NCBI RefSeq assembly: GCF_001937665.1
Contig: NZ_MSKL01000030.1
Coordinates: forward strand, 1-60,610
From: Actinomyces oris
GTDB taxonomy: Bacteria; Actinomycetota; Actinomycetes; Actinomycetales; Actinomycetaceae
Direction of reading: 5' to 3'
Length of the DNA stretch: 60,610 bases
Part shown: positions 28,339 through 36,966 of the stretch, one piece after another
Layout of the letters: each line of letters begins with the position of its first letter
Numbering within the stretch: the first letter of the stretch is position 1
Program-made: the position numbers and the translations under genes
The notes under the pieces: model-generated
Told to the model about the DNA's origin: nothing
Database searches by the model: none
The model's input: the letters and a program-made list of their open reading frames with translations, nothing else

Positions 28339-29619
28339 ATGCCTCAAGGCACCACTGGAGATGTGGTGGCTGTAAGCCGCAGGACATCGCGTGTCCTCTT
28401 CGCTCCGGAGACATTCAACTTCGCCGAGGTGACCCGCGCGATCGAGGTGGCCCGCCGGATGCCGTCGCACGTTGAGTGCGTCTTTGCCGGCTTCTCGCGA
28501 CGCAACTCCGAGTACATCAGGGCCGCGGGCTTCGAGTTCCGCCTGCTGACCCCCTACCTCGGCGAGGAGGAGGGACGGCTGGCGCTGGCCTTCGACCAGG
28601 GCCGCAGCCTGCGTCACCCGTTCACGGCGCAGATGCTCGCCCAGCGGGTGAGCAGCGAGCGCGTACTGTTGCGCGGCCTGCGTCCGGACGCCGTTGTCAT
28701 CGGAGTAACTCCCAGCCAGTTTATTTCTGCGCGGGCGGAGTGCGTGCCACTGGTTTTCGTACGGCCCTTCGCCTATTCCCTGGCGCACCTGGAGGCGGCG
28801 CGCGCCACAGGGTCCACCGGCTTCCTGCCCCGCACCTCCCCCGAGGAGTGCCTGCTCGATAACGTGGCCGCCCACGCGCTCCATGCATTCGGGACTCGAG
28901 TTCCCCTGTCCCGTTCCTTCCATCAGGTGGCCAAGGCCAATGGCGTCTCGCTGCCCCGGGGAGTGCTCGCAGGGCTCACTGCCGACCTCAATCTCATCGC
29001 CAGCGCTCCGCACCTGCTGCCTCGGTGGCTGAGGATGCCCGAGGGACACCGAGTGGTGGGACCGGTCTACGCCCGTCTGCCCGGGGAGACTCCCGAGCTC
29101 CTGGCCAACTTGGCTGCCGGCCCCCAGCCCCTGGTGTACTTCGCCATGGGCTCATCGGGGAACCGTGACCTCGTCCTTGACGTGCTCGCAGGCCTGGGCC
29201 GGGCGGATTGCCAGGTACTGGCACCGGTGCGCACCCACCTTCACGAGGAGGACCTGGAGACTCTTCCGCCCAACGTGCACGTCACTGACTGGATCCCGGC
29301 GCACCAGCTGGGCGACGCCGTCGACCTGGCCATCACCCACGGCGGGGAGGGAACGGTGCAGACCAGCTGCGTCCAGGGGTGGCCCTTCATCGGGATCCCG
29401 TTGCAGTTCGAGCAGCGATTCAACATTCAGCGCTGTGTGGCCTTCGGCTCGGCCAGACTCGTTTCGCAGAAGGAGGCTCGCAGGGCCGACTGGGCGGCGC
29501 TGGTGCGGCAGGCCCTGGCCAACGACGGCATGCGTTCCCGCGCTCGACGGATGGCGAGGCTCATGGAGGGGCTGGACGGACCGGGCCGTGCAGCCGAGGC
29601 GATCTGCGAGCTGCTGTGA
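28339..29619 (+). CDS. GT1/MGT-type glycosyltransferase
   Basis: GT-B fold glycosyltransferase of 426 residues. The acceptor half begins near RVLFAPETFNFAEV. The donor half has VYFAMGSSGN, VTDWIPAHQL and the nucleotide-sugar motif THGGEGTVQTSCVQGWPFIG, matching the HGGxGT signature of UGT/MGT enzymes that glycosylate macrolides, lipids or flavonoids. AGAAGGAGA Shine-Dalgarno precedes the ATG. No biosynthetic partner lies beside it; together with the nearby efflux system, drug inactivation or surface-lipid glycosylation are both possible. Confidence 0.82.
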   Translation: MPQGTTGDVVAVSRRTSRVLFAPETFNFAEVTRAIEVARRMPSHVECVFAGFSRRNSEYIRAAGFEFRLLTPYLGEEEGRLALAFDQGRSLRHPFTAQMLAQRVSSERVLLRGLRPDAVVIGVTPSQFISARAECVPLVFVRPFAYSLAHLEAARATGSTGFLPRTSPEECLLDNVAAHALHAFGTRVPLSRSFHQVAKANGVSLPRGVLAGLTADLNLIASAPHLLPRWLRMPEGHRVVGPVYARLPGETPELLANLAAGPQPLVYFAMGSSGNRDLVLDVLAGLGRADCQVLAPVRTHLHEEDLETLPPNVHVTDWIPAHQLGDAVDLAITHGGEGTVQTSCVQGWPFIGIPLQFEQRFNIQRCVAFGSARLVSQKEARRADWAALVRQALANDGMRSRARRMARLMEGLDGPGRAAEAICELL

Positions 29620-29661
29620 GTCTGCGGCGGTTTGCCTCCGAGACTTCCGCCGGACTGTGTC

Positions 29662-30576
29662 CTAGGCCTGCGCCCGGGCGCTGGCGTAGAGGCAGACGGC
29701 CGCGGCTGCGGCGACGTTGAGGGACTCCGCCTTGCCGTAGACGGGGATGGAGACGACGGCGTCGGCTCGGCTCAGCGCCTCTGAGGGCAGTCCGTGGGCC
29801 TCATTGCCGAGCAGCCAGGCACTGGGCGCCTCTAGGAGAGACTCGGCCTCGAAGAGGTCGAAGTCGCCGCGTCCGTCGGCCGCGAGGACGGTGAGTCCGG
29901 CGTTGTGGAGCGCGGTGACGGCGTCGTCGAGGGCCACACCGGTGACCACGGGCAGGTGGAAGAGGCTTCCGGCGGTGGAGCGCACGACCTTCGGCGCGGT
30001 GGGGTCCACGCTGCCGCGTACGAGGACGACGGCGTCGGCTCCGGCGGCGTCGGCGGCCCGGATGATGGTTCCAGCGTTTCCCGGGTCCTGGGCCTGGGTG
30101 AGGACGGCGACGAGCCTGGCCCCCTCCAGGACGGTGGTCAGCGCCTCGGAGCCGGTGGCCTCCTCGGTGGCTACGACGGCCAGGAGGCCCTGAGCGTCAG
30201 CGCTCATGGCGTCCATGACCTGCTCCGTGGTGACGTGCACGTAGAGCTCGGCCGCCACGGCCTCATCCCAGATCTCGCTGTGGCGCTCGACGGCCGCCTC
30301 GGTGAAGTAGACGTCGAGCAGGCGGCCTGGGGCGTGCCGGACGGCCTCGCGCACGCCCTGGGGGCCTTCAACCAGGAAGCGACGGTGCTTAGCCCTCGCG
30401 TTGCGGCGTGACAGGCCCGCTACCCGGGAGATGCGGGCCGAGGCCGGATTGCTCAGTACCTCTCGGCCGGCGGCCGGCCCCTCGGTAACGGTGCGCCGCC
30501 GCGGCCCTCGAGCCTGAGGACGGTCAGCAGAGTCATCGAAGAACTCATCAGGGACGGCAGAGGCGGTAGGGCTCAT
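29662..30576 (-). CDS. TrmH/SpoU-family rRNA methyltransferase (TsnR-like)
   Basis: SPOUT-class 2'-O-ribose methyltransferase. An N-terminal RNA-binding substrate domain (about residues 50-130) precedes the knotted catalytic domain. The three SpoU motifs are visible: DPGNAGTIIRAADA, LLGNEAHGLPSEAL, and SIPVYGKAESLNVAAAAAVCLY. 304 residues, with a disordered first 45. Location after rplT matches the infC-rpmI-rplT-tsnR order of actinobacteria, so 23S rRNA is the likely target. A tRNA target cannot be excluded. Confidence 0.9.
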   Translation of the reverse strand: MSPTASAVPDEFFDDSADRPQARGPRRRTVTEGPAAGREVLSNPASARISRVAGLSRRNARAKHRRFLVEGPQGVREAVRHAPGRLLDVYFTEAAVERHSEIWDEAVAAELYVHVTTEQVMDAMSADAQGLLAVVATEEATGSEALTTVLEGARLVAVLTQAQDPGNAGTIIRAADAAGADAVVLVRGSVDPTAPKVVRSTAGSLFHLPVVTGVALDDAVTALHNAGLTVLAADGRGDFDLFEAESLLEAPSAWLLGNEAHGLPSEALSRADAVVSIPVYGKAESLNVAAAAAVCLYASARAQA

Positions 30577-30667
30577 GCCGTCAGCCTACGCGAGCGGCCG
30601 ACCAGAACACCGAATCCCCGCCACAAACCGACTCAGGGTCTGTGACGAGGACTCGGCGATCATGTGT

Positions 30668-30689
30668 CAGCGGGGCTGGCCCCCGGCTG
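30668..30689 (-). terminator. Hairpin after rplT
   Basis: A CAG-CGGGG arm pairs with CCCCG-(G)-CTG with one bulged base, about 10 bases past the rplT stop. No U-tract. Plausible end of the infC-rpmI-rplT transcript. Confidence 0.4.
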
Positions 30690-30699
30690 CACTGGTGAT

Positions 30700-31080
30700 T
30701 CAGGCCTTGGGGGCGTTGACGTCCTCGGGGAGGGCCTTGCGGGCCACCTCCACAAGGGCCTTGAAGCCCTCGGGCTCGTTGACGGCCAGCTCGGCGAGCA
30801 TGCGGCGGTCGATCTCCACACCGGCCAGGCCAAGACCCTGGATGAAGCGGTTGTAGGTCAGGCCCTCGGCGCGGGCGGCAGCGTTGATGCGCTGGATCCA
30901 CAGACGACGGAAGTCACCCTTGCGGGCGCGACGGTCGCGGAACGCGTAGACGCCGGAGTGGGTGACCTGCTCCTTGGCCTTGCGGTAGAGGCGCGAGCGC
31001 TGGCCGCGGTAGCCCGAGGCCTTCTCGAGAACGGAACGACGCTTCTTCTGGGCGTTAACAGCCCGCTTCACACGTGCCAT
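30700..31080 (-). CDS. rplT: 50S ribosomal protein L20
   Basis: Assembly protein of the large subunit and translational autoregulator of rpmI-rplT in some bacteria. N-terminal [18 protein letters not shown] and the central [19 protein letters not shown] are diagnostic. 126 residues. AAGGAG Shine-Dalgarno 7 bases before ATG. Last gene of infC-rpmI-rplT. Confidence 0.97.
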   Translation of the reverse strand: MARVKRAVNAQKKRRSVLEKASGYRGQRSRLYRKAKEQVTHSGVYAFRDRRARKGDFRRLWIQRINAAARAEGLTYNRFIQGLGLAGVEIDRRMLAELAVNEPEGFKALVEVARKALPEDVNAPKA

Positions 31081-31107
31081 GGTGAGACTCCTTGGTGGGT
31101 TGGGCGG

Positions 31108-31302
31108 TCAGCGACCGAGCAGCTTCTTGACCTGGCGGACGTCGGCCGGGGCGACCGGCTGGTCCTGGGACAGCTTGCGCTTGCGGCGGGAGGACTTGAC
31201 CTCCAGCAGGTGGCGCTTGTTGGCCTGCTCGCGCATGAGCTTGCCGCTGCCGGTGACCCGGAAGCGCTTCTTGGCACCGGAGTGCGTCTTGTTCTTCGGC
31301 AT
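31108..31302 (-). CDS. rpmI: 50S ribosomal protein L35
   Basis: Small basic ribosomal protein of 64 residues: [20 protein letters not shown] with the C-terminal [20 protein letters not shown]. Typical length. Between infC and rplT with a short leader of about 120 bases downstream of infC. Confidence 0.97.
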   Translation of the reverse strand: MPKNKTHSGAKKRFRVTGSGKLMREQANKRHLLEVKSSRRKRKLSQDQPVAPADVRQVKKLLGR

Positions 31303-31405
31303 GGGTAATTTCCTCTTCTCGGTCCCTGGGAGACCAGTGGTCGCCGGGACTGCGGACCCCGCTCACGGTGGCGAGGGGGTGGGTCGGTGGTGTCAGGTGA
31401 GTGTC

Positions 31406-31427
31406 GAGAGCGCCGTCGGGCGCTCTC
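31406..31427 (-). repeat. Perfect hairpin spanning the infC stop codon
   Basis: GAGAGCGCC (31406-31414) and GGCGCTCTC (31419-31427) form a perfect 9-base stem with a 4-base loop. The infC stop codon occupies 31426-31428, so the 5' side of the stem is at the end of the coding region. It may be an intra-operon attenuator, a processing signal or a translational barrier between infC and rpmI. Confidence 0.65.
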
Positions 31428-32067
31428 AGGCGTTCTCGCCGGCAGGCTCCCCGTCCAAGGCCTTGGCGCCCTTGGGCGCCCGGCCCGCGTGCTTCTCGGC
31501 ACGGCGAGCGGCACGGGCCTCCTCGCGACGGCGGCGCTGGTCGGACTTGACCTCGGCCTTCTTACGGACCGGGGCCAGGACCATGACCATGTTGCGGCCG
31601 TCCTGACGGGGGTGGGACTCGATGGTGCCCAGCTCGGCCATCTCCTCGGCCAGGCCCTGCAGGAGCCTGATCCCGAGCTCGGGCCGGGACTGCTCACGGC
31701 CGCGGAAGCGGACGATGCACTTGACCTTGTCCCCGCCCTTGAGGAATCGCTCGACGTGGCCGCGCTTGGTGGCGTAGTCGTGCTCATCGATCTTGGGGCG
31801 GAACTGGATCTCCTTGAGCTGGGTGTTTGCCTGGTTGCGTCGCGCGTCGCGCGCCTTCATGGCCGACTCGTACTTGAACTTGCCGTAGTCCATGAGCTTG
31901 CACACCGGAGGTCGGGCGTCGGGTGCCACCTCGACCAGGTCGAGATCGGCCTCCTCAGCCAGACGCAGGGCGTCCTCCACGCGGACAACGCCGACCTGCT
32001 CTCCGCTGGGGCCGACGAGACGCACTTCGGGAACGCGGATCCGTTCGTTGATACGGGGCTCGCTGAT
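31426..32067 (-). CDS. infC: Translation initiation factor IF-3 (AUC start)
   Basis: Binds the 30S subunit, prevents 70S reassociation and proofreads the start codon. Both domains are present: N domain ([14 protein letters not shown]... [10 protein letters not shown]) and C domain (QIRPKID-type [13 protein letters not shown], then [13 protein letters not shown]). A GTG at 32025 would cut off the conserved [10 protein letters not shown] segment. In frame upstream there is an ATC at 32065-32067, preceded by GAGG at good spacing, and a stop codon lies 12 bases before it. The start is therefore AUC, as expected for self-limiting infC genes. 213 residues with a basic Ala-rich C-terminal tail. Confidence 0.94.
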   Translation of the reverse strand: MSEPRINERIRVPEVRLVGPSGEQVGVVRVEDALRLAEEADLDLVEVAPDARPPVCKLMDYGKFKYESAMKARDARRNQANTQLKEIQFRPKIDEHDYATKRGHVERFLKGGDKVKCIVRFRGREQSRPELGIRLLQGLAEEMAELGTIESHPRQDGRNMVMVLAPVRKKAEVKSDQRRRREEARAARRAEKHAGRAPKGAKALDGEPAGENA

Positions 32068-32300
32068 GTCGGTTCCTCACTCTGAGTCACGGATGCTTGC
32101 GGGACGAGGAAAGGCCCCCGTCCCTGCCGCGCAGGTCGGAGGCCTCGTGATGAGCGCGGTCACCGCACGGCCGTGGCCGAGCAGGGACCGCGAAGGGCTT
32201 GTCACCCTTGCATGAACCCGATTCCCGAAAGGAACCCAGGTGGGATCACTCCGCTTGCGCACCGGGGCGAACCCCGGGTGGTCAATGAGGAATGCTACCA
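32068..32300 (-). promoter_or_regulatory. infC: infC promoter and long structured leader
   Basis: On the minus strand an extended -10 (TGGTAGCAT, 32292-32300) has no clear -35. It would give a leader of about 215 bases. The leader contains hairpins, including GGGACG/CGTCCC with a 12-base loop near 32100-32123 and GC-rich pairs further up. This suits control by IF3 or L20 or by attenuation. I see no ORF in it. Confidence 0.5.
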
Positions 32301-32388
32301 GGACACAGGCCTGCTCTCCCACTGCGTTCTCGCCCCACTTGGCGTGAGTCCTCCCACGTATGAGGCGGATATGAGGCGAGTCAGAGCG

Positions 32389-33999
32389 TCAAGAGACCCA
32401 GCGGTTCGTGCGGACTCCCCACACGACGGCGATGATGCCGGCGGCGGCCTGGATCCCGAGCAGCGTCGTCGTCGGCGCCGCGATTCCACTGGCGGCAAGC
32501 GCCGCAGCCAGTGCTCCTACGACGGCGGCATCGGGCCCTTGAGTCAACATCTGCACCACTCCCGGCGGCAGGGATCCCACGGGCGAGGTGACGAGTCCGG
32601 CGGCGAAGTCGGGCATCTCCCGATACCCGGAACGCAGCGCCGCCCCGCCCCAGGCCCAGCCGCTCACAAGAGCCAGGGCGACCACGATTCCCAGCCCCTT
32701 CCAGTCGGCCGCGGCCCCGTGGGTCGCCATGACTGGGGCCAGGCTCAGGAGGGACCACGTGCTCATGAGAACGGCCGGCACGAGCAGGTGCCCCGCGCGC
32801 ACCACCCAGGGCGCCACCGGCCAGGAGGTGTCAGGACCGCCGTCGAACCAGGCCTGACGCGCCGGCTCGGCAACGGCCAGGGTCGCGACCCATCCTCCGA
32901 TGAGATAGCCGACGGCGCGCAGGGGGGCACCGACCGCGCTGGACAGGAGCGGCAGCACCGCGATGGCCAGCCCGACCCCCATCTGAAGCAGGCGCCGGCG
33001 CTGGCGACGCAGCAGGATCCAGTCCGCTTGAGCCACCGTCATCAGCACCCCGAGGGGTCGGGGCAGCCGGCTCCCGATCCCGGCCGTCCACAACGGCGAA
33101 GGGGTCACGGGCCTGGCAGGATCCGGGGAGATCAGCCGCCCCAGGGCCCTGGTGTCCAACGACAGCAATGAGACGTGCGCACCGAAGGAACGCGCGACGA
33201 CGGCGAGGAGCGCAGCATCATGCACCTGCCCCAGGCTGCGTCTGGCCCGCTGCCATTCTGTGACAGTGAGGACGACCAGCGCACCGGCCAGGAGGGCGAT
33301 CACCGCGTTCCCCAGTACGGAGCGCGGGAAGGGAAGCCCCACACCGGCCAGGCAGGCTGCGACTCCCGCCAGGATGAGACGGCGCCGCAGCCGCTCGACA
33401 CCGTGGCCAAGGATCTGGGCCTTGATGAGCTCGGTGAGCACCAGGCAGTTCCCGGTCGCGAGTAGGGCCGGCCACGCCACAGCGGCGACCCAGCCACCTC
33501 CGGCCGCCAGCGCTGGGAGCACGCCCACCGCGGCTCCCACGGTGGCCGCGATGAGGTACTCGACACGGGCCACCGGCACCAGGAGGCTGCCCCGATCCCC
33601 GGGCATGGGCAGCCACCAGGCAGCCTCATGAGGGCGCAGGAAGAGCGGGCCGAGTAGGCCGAGTGAACCGACACCGACCGCTGCGAGCAGCATGAGCGGC
33701 GCCAGGACCAGCCACCCGGGCTCGAGACCCGCTACTACAAAGCCGTGGAGCGCACCGGTCCCGGTCGCCGAGGCGGGCCTATCCACGATCAGTGCCCGCA
33801 GATAGGGGGCCAGGATCGTACCGACGATGATGATCGTCAGAAGCGCGGAGTAGATGTCTCCTACGAGCGCCCAGACACCGCGGCGATGCCGCCGGGTACG
33901 GAGCCTCACCCAGCTGCGCAGTGCGGCCCCGTCGGGAAGCACCGCATTCTCCGGAGCCGTGGAGAGGGGCTGCGTCTTCTGTTCGCCCAGCGGCGTCAC
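32389..33999 (-). CDS. Large membrane protein, ABC-permease-like (DUF6297-like)
   Basis: 536 residues with about a dozen hydrophobic helices and few polar domains. Its start overlaps the stop of an ABC ATPase gene by 4 bases, so it is almost certainly that ATPase's membrane partner. I recognise the DUF6297-type pattern found beside ABC ATPases in Actinomyces and relatives; no transported substrate is known to me. An export role is inferred because no binding protein is present. Confidence 0.68.
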   Translation of the reverse strand: MTPLGEQKTQPLSTAPENAVLPDGAALRSWVRLRTRRHRRGVWALVGDIYSALLTIIIVGTILAPYLRALIVDRPASATGTGALHGFVVAGLEPGWLVLAPLMLLAAVGVGSLGLLGPLFLRPHEAAWWLPMPGDRGSLLVPVARVEYLIAATVGAAVGVLPALAAGGGWVAAVAWPALLATGNCLVLTELIKAQILGHGVERLRRRLILAGVAACLAGVGLPFPRSVLGNAVIALLAGALVVLTVTEWQRARRSLGQVHDAALLAVVARSFGAHVSLLSLDTRALGRLISPDPARPVTPSPLWTAGIGSRLPRPLGVLMTVAQADWILLRRQRRRLLQMGVGLAIAVLPLLSSAVGAPLRAVGYLIGGWVATLAVAEPARQAWFDGGPDTSWPVAPWVVRAGHLLVPAVLMSTWSLLSLAPVMATHGAAADWKGLGIVVALALVSGWAWGGAALRSGYREMPDFAAGLVTSPVGSLPPGVVQMLTQGPDAAVVGALAAALAASGIAAPTTTLLGIQAAAGIIAVVWGVRTNRWVS

Positions 34000-34775
34000 C
34001 GCAGCCCCTCCTCAATGGCGCGCACGCCATCATCCACGCTGAGCATCCGGGTGTCGCGTCCGACGAGGAGCACGTCAGTGGCCGCCTCCTCAACGATCTC
34101 CGGATCATGGGAGACCATGAGCACTCCCCCGCCGGCCTCACGCTCCTCAACGAGTCGGTCCGCCAGGAGCAGGCGGGTCACCCGGTCCAAACGCTGCTCG
34201 GGCTCATCGAGGATCAGCAGCCTACGGGGTCGGGCCAGGACCGACGCCAGCGCCAGACGGCGCCGTTGCCCCGAGGAGAGCTCCTCGGGAAGGTGCCCCG
34301 CGAGCCGCCGCAGCTCCAGGTCCTCCAGCAGGTCACTGACCACGTCGTCGGCCTCGACGACGCCGTGCCCGAAGCAGACCAGCCGCAGGTGCTCGATGAC
34401 GGTCAGTGTGGGGAAGAAGGACTCCTGCCCCAGATCCGTGGCGACAGCTGCGCGCTGGACACCTGAACGGGGGTCCGGGACGTGTCCGAGCACGCGAACC
34501 CGCCCTGCCAGCGGGCGCAGTAGCCCGCAGCAGGTGCGCAGGATCGTCGACTTGCCGGCCCCGTTGACTCCGACCAGTGCCAGCACCTGGCCGGGAAGCA
34601 GGTCGAAGGTCGCCGGGGCGCAGACCGGTTGGTCGCTGTATCCGACACTGAGGTCGCGGGCGCTCACCAGTGGCTCACGGCTTGGAGCCGGAGGCTGGGT
34701 GCCGCTGTTGAAATCATGCCGGATACCGGGCGGCAGCTCGGGGTCGGGTTGAGATGGGCCTGAGGTGGTCGACAT
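33996..34775 (-). CDS. ABC transporter ATP-binding protein
   Basis: About 259 residues. Walker A VGVNGAGKST, a signature LSSGQRRRLALASVLA with the leading residue shifted from LSGGQ to LSSGQ, Walker B LLILDEPEQRLDR, and switch His in MVSHDPEIVE. The Walker B neighbour reads EPEQRLDR where most have EPTSGLDP, a divergence also seen in some actinobacterial pairs. The start is the ATG ending at 34775 (MSTTSGPSQ); ATG 9 bases upstream is equally possible. Coupled to the following membrane gene. Confidence 0.88.
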   Translation of the reverse strand: MSTTSGPSQPDPELPPGIRHDFNSGTQPPAPSREPLVSARDLSVGYSDQPVCAPATFDLLPGQVLALVGVNGAGKSTILRTCCGLLRPLAGRVRVLGHVPDPRSGVQRAAVATDLGQESFFPTLTVIEHLRLVCFGHGVVEADDVVSDLLEDLELRRLAGHLPEELSSGQRRRLALASVLARPRRLLILDEPEQRLDRVTRLLLADRLVEEREAGGGVLMVSHDPEIVEEAATDVLLVGRDTRMLSVDDGVRAIEEGLR

Positions 34776-34851
34776 CGCGATCATCGATACTATTCCAACA
34801 CACGTTTTTTTCGGTGGCCTGGTCGAATCGGATGCCTTACGCTCCGCAATC

Positions 34852-35169
34852 ATGGATTGGAACAGCGTGAGGACACCGGACCCGAATGGCGCATCAGACG
34901 GCGGTTCCGCCCTCTCCCGTGAGGCCGGAACCGACTGGAGCACCACGAGGGACCCGGGCCCCGGCCGGGTGATGGTCTCGTCCCGGGATCTCGCCCATGC
35001 CCGTGCGATCGCTGAGGCCTGTGCCCGGATCGCCCAGAATGACGGACGATCCCAGGACGCCCAGGTCCTGCATGAGGTCGTTGCCCGCTTCGACCAGGTG
35101 GCCGGGCCGCTGGAGGACCACTACAGACAGGTCGAGCAGTGGGAGGCCCTGATCCTGGGGCGCCCTTGA
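34852..35169 (+). CDS. Small hypothetical protein
   Basis: 105 residues, soluble, acidic N-terminal half of low complexity, then a helical C-terminal half (RDLAHARAIAEACARIAQND... HYRQVEQWEALILG) that looks like a paired-helix module. Start taken at ATG 34852; an upstream ATG at 34765 overlaps the ABC gene's start region and is less likely. Not recognised. Divergent from the ABC pair and convergent with the SseB-like gene. Confidence 0.55.
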   Translation: MDWNSVRTPDPNGASDGGSALSREAGTDWSTTRDPGPGRVMVSSRDLAHARAIAEACARIAQNDGRSQDAQVLHEVVARFDQVAGPLEDHYRQVEQWEALILGRP

Positions 35170-35191
35170 GATTGTGCTCCAGCTGCACGGA

Positions 35192-36094
35192 TCAGGCGGG
35201 AAGCGGGCACAGCTCCACGGTGTCGACGAGGTCTCCCCAGGCCGGGTTGACCATGACGTGCTGGCAGCCCTCCAGGCTCCGGGCCACGCCGGCGCGACCG
35301 TCTGCGGCGTCGATGCGGATGAAGACCCGCAGCTCGGCACCCTCACCGGGCCCGAAGGCCACGCCGGTGACTCCGTCGACCTCCTGGAGCTGGGCGCGTA
35401 CCTCGGCCTGAACCGGCTCGTTGCGCCATGATGGCACCCACGCCTCTCCCCCGGCCAGGGCCACGACGGCGGGGCGCGGCAGACGCAGGTCCCGGCTACC
35501 GGGGTCGAGCACCCATAACTGGTCGGTGGACAGACAGGCCACCTGCGCCGCTCGCCGGGGCTTCACCGGCACGGGGCGGACGTCACTGCGCCATGCGGTC
35601 ATGGCCTCGGCGCTGGTGAACACCGGCAGGGCGATGTGCCCGTCGGGCAGGCTCACCGCCAGGGTAGCCGCGTCCTGGCAGGCGTCGGTGGTGTGCACCT
35701 CGTGAGCCGGAACCTGCGGTGCGCCATCGCCCGCCAGACCCTGCGCCAGGCTCACGGACTGCTCCCGGCTCCCCTTCAGGCGGCCGGGAAGGGCATGGGC
35801 GGCCACAGGGACGATGAGCCGGCCACCGACGAGTGCCGCCCACAACTCATCGAGGTACTGATGACGCGGCAGGTCCACGGCCTCCAGGGCGTCGCGCACC
35901 TCCGGCCTAATCGAGCCATCGTCGTCGGCGAAGGGGGCCGGTGCAGCCAGAAGCCGCTCCAGCTTGGCGCGTGCGGCCATGGCCGCCGCCACCTGGGTGG
36001 CCCGTTGGGTCCCGGCCGCTGAGTCGCCGACCAGCGCGGGTGCTGCTTCGGGATCTGTCTGCTGGTTCTGCGCTGAATGGCTCACGGCCCTCAC
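35192..36094 (-). CDS. SseB-family protein
   Basis: About 300 residues. The central region carries the SseB signature (HIALPVFTSAEAMTAW, then QLWVLDPGSRDLRLPRPAVVALAGG), and the N-terminal third is an extension with LIVPVAAHALPG. SseB-like proteins are widespread in actinobacteria; their role is unclear apart from enhanced-serine-sensitivity links in E. coli. The start is a GTG at 36094, 7 bases after GGAAAGG; an alternative GTG is 9 bases later. It follows priA/hisA by 79 bases on the same strand. Confidence 0.78.
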   Translation of the reverse strand: MRAVSHSAQNQQTDPEAAPALVGDSAAGTQRATQVAAAMAARAKLERLLAAPAPFADDDGSIRPEVRDALEAVDLPRHQYLDELWAALVGGRLIVPVAAHALPGRLKGSREQSVSLAQGLAGDGAPQVPAHEVHTTDACQDAATLAVSLPDGHIALPVFTSAEAMTAWRSDVRPVPVKPRRAAQVACLSTDQLWVLDPGSRDLRLPRPAVVALAGGEAWVPSWRNEPVQAEVRAQLQEVDGVTGVAFGPGEGAELRVFIRIDAADGRAGVARSLEGCQHVMVNPAWGDLVDTVELCPLPA

Positions 36095-36173
36095 GGTAGC
36101 GCCTTTCCGATCCACCTTGTCCCTGACGTCGGCGAACAGGGCGACGATGCGGGAGCCGGGGCGCTCGGAGTAG

Positions 36174-36926
36174 TCAGACGTGAGCCTTCGAGGGCTCTCG
36201 CCCCTCCTCGTCACCGGCCACGACCAGGGCATCCTGAAGAGTGAAGTTGCCGTTGTAGAGCGCCTTGCCGACGATCGCGCCCTCCAGTCCCAGCGGCACC
36301 AGACGACGCAGCGCGACCAGGTCATCGAGGTGGGCGATACCACCGGAGGCGACCACCGGCGCTGCGGTCCGCTGGCAGACATCGGTGAGCAGGGTGGTGT
36401 TGGGGCCGCTCAGCGTTCCGTCCCGAGTGACGTCAGTGACGACGTAGCGCGCGCACCCCGCAGCGTTGAGCCGCTCAAGGGTCTCCCACAGGTCTCCGCC
36501 CTCCTTGGTCCAGCCGCGGGCCGCCAGGGTGGAGCCGCGCACGTCGAGGCCAACGGCGATCCTCTCCCCATGCTCGGCGATCACCCGTTCGGTCCACTCG
36601 GGGTCCTCCAGAGCCGCTGTCCCCAGGTTGACCCGGGCGGCACCGGCGGCCAGGGCCCGGGCCAGTGAGGCGTCATCACGGATGCCTCCGGAGAGCTCCA
36701 CCTTGATACCGACCTCGCCGACGATGCGAGAGAGCAGCTCATGGTTGGAGCCGCGACCGAAGGCGGCGTCGAGGTCCACCAAGTGGATCCATTCGGCTCC
36801 GGCGCGCACCCAGTCCCGGGCGGCGTCGACGGGGCTGCCGTAGTCCGTCTCTGAGCCGGCCTCTCCCTGAAGGAGCCGGACGGCCTTGCCATCGGCGACG
36901 TCGACGGCGGGAAGTAGAGTGAGCAT
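36174..36926 (-). CDS. priA: Phosphoribosyl isomerase A (PriA; HisA/TrpF activity)
   Basis: Beta/alpha-barrel enzyme isomerising ProFAR in histidine synthesis and, in actinobacteria, usually also phosphoribosylanthranilate in tryptophan synthesis. [21 protein letters not shown] opens the barrel. The catalytic Asp pair is in AVDV and [10 protein letters not shown], and phosphate loops are at SGGIRDDA and [10 protein letters not shown]. The GSETDYGSP stretch is PriA-type rather than enterobacterial HisA. 250 residues. It follows hisH by 40 bases. Confidence 0.93.
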   Translation of the reverse strand: MLTLLPAVDVADGKAVRLLQGEAGSETDYGSPVDAARDWVRAGAEWIHLVDLDAAFGRGSNHELLSRIVGEVGIKVELSGGIRDDASLARALAAGAARVNLGTAALEDPEWTERVIAEHGERIAVGLDVRGSTLAARGWTKEGGDLWETLERLNAAGCARYVVTDVTRDGTLSGPNTTLLTDVCQRTAAPVVASGGIAHLDDLVALRRLVPLGLEGAIVGKALYNGNFTLQDALVVAGDEEGREPSKAHV

Positions 36927-36966
36927 GCTTTCTCCTGCAGTGGTCGTGGGATGACTCGGGTGAGGT

